Shown in pieces: positions 23,009 through 24,894 of a stretch of 24,894 bases of DNA. The stretch comes from a virus. How positions within the stretch are numbered: position 1 is the first letter of the stretch; every line of letters begins with the position of its first letter. The position numbers and the translations under genes are program-made. The stretch is from IMG/VR virus record IMGVR_UViG_3300002460_000155, positions 1 to 24,894 of that record. The stretch is one strand, 5' to 3'. Below the pieces are notes generated by a model. It was not told the DNA's origin. It saw nothing but the letters and a program-made list of their open reading frames with translations, and ran no database searches.

Positions 23009-23748
23009 CAGACAATGAGATTGAAGAATTGCTTTCTGACCACGTCGTGTATCACAGTGAATTTCAGGCTGACTTTTTGATCACAGTTCGTTCAGGTGGG
23101 ACTCTGTATGGATGTTATCGGCAGGCTCTCCGTGAATTGAGTAGTCGAAGAGCGTCATTACTCCAATCGAAGATTTCTTTGGAGAGTCTTGATTTGGATA
23201 TTGAAGACCTTCAGACAGAATCTTCTGGTTGGTTTGTTTCAAGTCGAAAGAGAAAGAGGATTCTATTGGAGCTCGAAAGAAAGCAACTTGAGAGAAAGGG
23301 ATTGCAGAAAACCATCTTAGAGATGAGTAGGGAACTTGGTGTTTTCTTTGCTCAGGCGTCTAAACTGAGGCAGCAAATCTGTGATGAGTGTCAGGTAGAT
23401 ACAATTTCTTCAGAACTGAAACGTCGTCTAGACGTTGAAATGTGGATTCACAATTTGAAGGTTCTAGCTGTAATCGACAGATTAGAATGTGGCCGTCTTC
23501 GAGAAAGAACCATCACTTTTCTTCAATCTCTACCCGCCGAGTTGAGAAGGCCTCTTGCGGATCAGATTTTACCCGCTTCAGCTGTTCCTGAATTACTTAA
23601 TTGGTTTTTTACCTATGAGCCTCAAATTCCAAGAAATGTCGAGTATTGGAAACCTTGTATTCCTGAGGCAGAGAAACGCTGTCATCTTGAGCCGTTTTAC
23701 CCTGTCAGAGAAATTGAGAATCTGGTTGGATCAGAATTTGTGGCCTGA
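23005..23748 (+). CDS. Coiled-coil hypothetical protein, 247 aa
   Basis: ATG overlaps the preceding stop by 4 nt (ATGA). The middle (about residues 40-130) is a strong coiled-coil candidate: ELSSRRASLLQSKISLESLDLDIEDLQTES, then RKRKRILLELERKQLERKGLQKTILEMSRELG. The second half has several Cys (CDECQ, ECGRLRE, KPCIPEAEKRC) and a Pro-rich end. No family recognised. Position after the kelch gene suggests a tail or adhesin accessory, or a chaperone for it. Confidence 0.65.
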   Translation: MTDNEIEELLSDHVVYHSEFQADFLITVRSGGTLYGCYRQALRELSSRRASLLQSKISLESLDLDIEDLQTESSGWFVSSRKRKRILLELERKQLERKGLQKTILEMSRELGVFFAQASKLRQQICDECQVDTISSELKRRLDVEMWIHNLKVLAVIDRLECGRLRERTITFLQSLPAELRRPLADQILPASAVPELLNWFFTYEPQIPRNVEYWKPCIPEAEKRCHLEPFYPVREIENLVGSEFVA

Positions 23749-23749
23749 T

Positions 23750-24034
23750 ATGCCTGATTACATAGGTGTGGTTTCTTTGCGATCTACTTTTCAGAGAATA
23801 GGATGGCATAGAATTCATGTTGAAGAATCATTTGAAGGGTGTGATGAAACCCTTTTGATTTTCCCCTCTTCCGCGTGGGCTTCTTATAAGAACTCAGGAA
23901 TCACATCAGTTCGCGAATGGTGTAGAGTTTTTGGGTTTAGGTGGTGGGGTTTTTCACCTTCAATTATTTCTGAGTCAGGTGAGTTGGTTGTTGATTTGGA
24001 AAATCTAGTTACTCAAGAATATGGATGCTGTTGA
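23750..24034 (+). CDS. Small hypothetical protein, 94 aa
   Basis: ATG 23750 lies 1 nt after the preceding stop; the frame is also open upstream inside that gene but without reason to use it. The product is rich in Trp and Phe (WHRIHVEESF, WCRVFGFRWWGF) and ends EYGCC. No family recognised. The stop overlaps the next ATG (TGATG), so the genes are coupled. Confidence 0.6.
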   Translation: MPDYIGVVSLRSTFQRIGWHRIHVEESFEGCDETLLIFPSSAWASYKNSGITSVREWCRVFGFRWWGFSPSIISESGELVVDLENLVTQEYGCC

Positions 24035-24333
24035 TGTCTGAACTGTCAAGATTCTATTCAGCCAAGAGAAGAGCGAGAATGAAAACCCTCAATCGAGAAC
24101 ATTGTGAAGATTGTGGAGCAGAACTTGCTCTCTCCCGAACTTCTCACTTCTGTCTTCCGTGTGAGCATGACAGAAAATTTGCACCAAAACCGGAAGAAAT
24201 CCAATCAATGTGCCTCGAAATTCAACAAACCTGGTCACCGAGAGAAAGAAAACTTCGAGAAGGAACACTGCACAATCGTGTAGAAATCAAGCAGATTCAA
24301 TTAAATCAAAGACAAACCAGAATTCAAGAGTGA
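24034..24333 (+). CDS. Zinc-ribbon hypothetical protein, 99 aa
   Basis: ATG 24034 overlaps the preceding stop (TGATG). A basic helix (RFYSAKRRARMKTLNREH) leads into a CEDC...CLPC pair (CEDCGAELALSRTSHFCLPC) that should bind one zinc ion; the rest is helical and polar, with Gln and Arg-rich ends. Basic helix plus zinc ribbon would suit nucleic-acid or protein binding, but no role can be assigned. It is the last gene of the coupled block; a gap of 83 nt with a new promoter follows. Confidence 0.65.
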   Translation: MSELSRFYSAKRRARMKTLNREHCEDCGAELALSRTSHFCLPCEHDRKFAPKPEEIQSMCLEIQQTWSPRERKLREGTLHNRVEIKQIQLNQRQTRIQE

Positions 24334-24335
24334 TT

Positions 24336-24368
24336 TTCTGGTGAGTTTTCTGAACTGAACCGTATAAT
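24336..24368 (+). promoter_or_regulatory. Sigma70-type promoter before the DUF6948-like gene
   Basis: TATAAT at 24363-24368 within CGTATAATAGA, the same string as in the promoter at 7580. The -35 region is poor (TTCTGG at 24336-24341, 21 nt away, or GGTGAG at 24340-24345 with 17-nt spacing). It starts a new transcript after the tail genes. Confidence 0.55.
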
Positions 24369-24396
24369 AGAACAGAGGAAGAATACAAGGAACTCA

Positions 24397-24416
24397 AGAA
24401 CGAAAGGGAAAGTGAC
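24397..24416 (+). promoter_or_regulatory. AGAACGAAAG leader motif before the gene at 24417
   Basis: AGAACGA begins 20 nt upstream of ATG 24417 and continues AAGGGAAAGTGAC; AAGGG or GGGAA is the likely ribosome binding site. Confidence 0.45.
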
Positions 24417-24710
24417 ATGGAAAACGAGAAGAAGTACGTGATTGTTCGGACTCAGAGTGCAGGAGTCTTCGCAGGGGAATTCGAATCTCGCAACGGTCAA
24501 GAAGTGGTCTTGCACAATGCTCGGCGTCTGTGGTATTGGGCGGGAGCGGCGAGTCTCAGTCAGCTGGCAGTTGACGGAACAGCTCAGCCCCAGAATTGCA
24601 AATTTCCGTGTGAGGTGCCTCGAGTCGAGCTTCTTCAGGCCATCGAAATTCTTGATGTTTCTGAAAAGGCCCAGAAGTCGATCAAGGAGGTGCCCGTATG
24701 GAAAATGTAA
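24417..24710 (+). CDS. DUF6948-like phage protein, 97 aa
   Basis: The sequence KKYVIVRTQSAGVFAGEF, followed by RRLWYWAGAASLSQLA, NCKFPCEVP and EAQKSIKEVPVW-type ends, matches a small phage protein family that I remember as DUF6948; its function is unknown. The length of about 95-100 residues is typical. It has its own promoter and leader motif. Its last 13 nt overlap the start of the Gly-rich repeat gene in another frame, a tight coupling that suggests the two act together. Confidence 0.8.
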   Translation: MENEKKYVIVRTQSAGVFAGEFESRNGQEVVLHNARRLWYWAGAASLSQLAVDGTAQPQNCKFPCEVPRVELLQAIEILDVSEKAQKSIKEVPVWKM

Positions 24711-24894
24711 TTCAAGACGGTTACGGTTCCGGTGACGGTTCCGGTTATGGTGACGGTTCTGGTTCTGGTTCCGGTTCCGGTTCTGGTTCTGGTTCTGATT
24801 CCGGTTCTGGTTACGGTGACGGTTACGGTGACGGTGACGGTTCCGGTTACGGTGACGGTTTCGGTGACGGTTCCGGTTTCGGTGACGGTTACGG
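24698..24894 (+). CDS. Gly-Asp-Ser/Tyr repeat protein, 3' end outside window
   Basis: ATG 24698 is preceded by AAGGAGG (24684-24690) with 7 nt spacing, an ideal start, and overlaps the end of the previous gene. After MENVIQ the whole visible product is a two-residue periodic repeat of Gly with D, S, Y or F: DGYGSGDGSGYGDGSGSGSG, and so on. The DNA is a matching 6-nt periodic repeat (GGT-TCC, GGT-GAC, GGT-TAC units). Such proteins are probably disordered or form beta-structured glycine-rich assemblies; the acidic residues could bind metal ions, but GDGSG is not a proven RTX motif. The family function is unknown. The gene continues past the window. Confidence 0.75.
   Translation, partial: MENVIQDGYGSGDGSGYGDGSGSGSGSGSGSGSDSGSGYGDGYGDGDGSGYGDGFGDGSGFGDGY

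Noticed and set aside
24707-24894. Periodic repeat as a CRISPR array or tandem regulatory repeat
   Set aside because: The period is 6 nt without spacers, stays in one open frame and follows a good start, so it is coding repeat DNA.
1-24894. Insertion sequence, integrase or attachment site
   Set aside because: No transposase or integrase reading frame, terminal inverted repeats or tRNA gene were seen, so lysogeny cannot be judged from this window.

Overview
The window is a stretch of a double-stranded DNA tailed-phage (siphovirus-like) genome or prophage. It holds the head and tail structural genes, all on the + strand, tightly packed and mostly coupled by TGATG or ATGA overlaps. The order is classical: zeta-toxin-like gene (5' end outside the window), MuF-type minor head protein, small head genes, HK97-type prohead protease, HK97-fold major capsid protein, connector and tail-completion genes, tail terminator, tail tube candidate, tail assembly chaperones with a -1 frameshift, tape measure protein, distal tail proteins, kelch-propeller protein and small accessory genes. 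Terminase and portal genes are not seen and probably lie upstream. All three stop codons are used. Ser-run tails and Gly-Asp-Ser/Tyr repeats recall phages of Planctomycetota or related uncultured bacteria, but that host guess comes from memory of similar proteins and is not shown by the sequence.

Region 1 (1-7589) is an effector-rich head module: a zeta-toxin-like fragment, a 1160-residue MuF protein carrying ART-like, GNAT-like, unknown and HELGH zincin-like modules, a SAM methyltransferase, and a second protein with a possible ART-like C-terminus. Each extra module is preceded by a short Cys/Gly boundary peptide, either K-AFCPTGPGGGVDPTC-GSGG or K-CGGxGGxxGPCPTGG. Region 2 (7590-7915) is the only gene-free gap over 300 bases and holds a promoter, a three-codon minicistron and two hairpins, one a strong terminator. 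Region 3 (7916-13365) holds a Ser-tailed protein, two small beta-rich proteins, the protease fusion, the capsid gene and a terminator right after it. Region 4 (13431-17866) covers connector, tail-completion, tail tube and chaperone genes, including a GGGAAAT slippery site with a hairpin. Region 5 (17865-24333) covers the tape measure protein, distal tail and kelch protein. Region 6 (24334-24894) starts with a new promoter, a DUF6948-like gene and a Gly-rich repeat protein that runs off the window.

The most unusual observations are: (i) the Cys/Gly boundary peptide, found seven times in four genes and always just before an inserted or appended module; (ii) two related, structured 90-100 nt intergenic elements (559-645 and 17865-17960) directly upstream of the two longest genes, which both lack a nearby ATG; (iii) an AGAACGAAAG leader motif 18-20 nt upstream of the ATG of five genes that are not translationally coupled, with a relative before the capsid gene; and (iv) Ser-run tails and a linker in three virion proteins.
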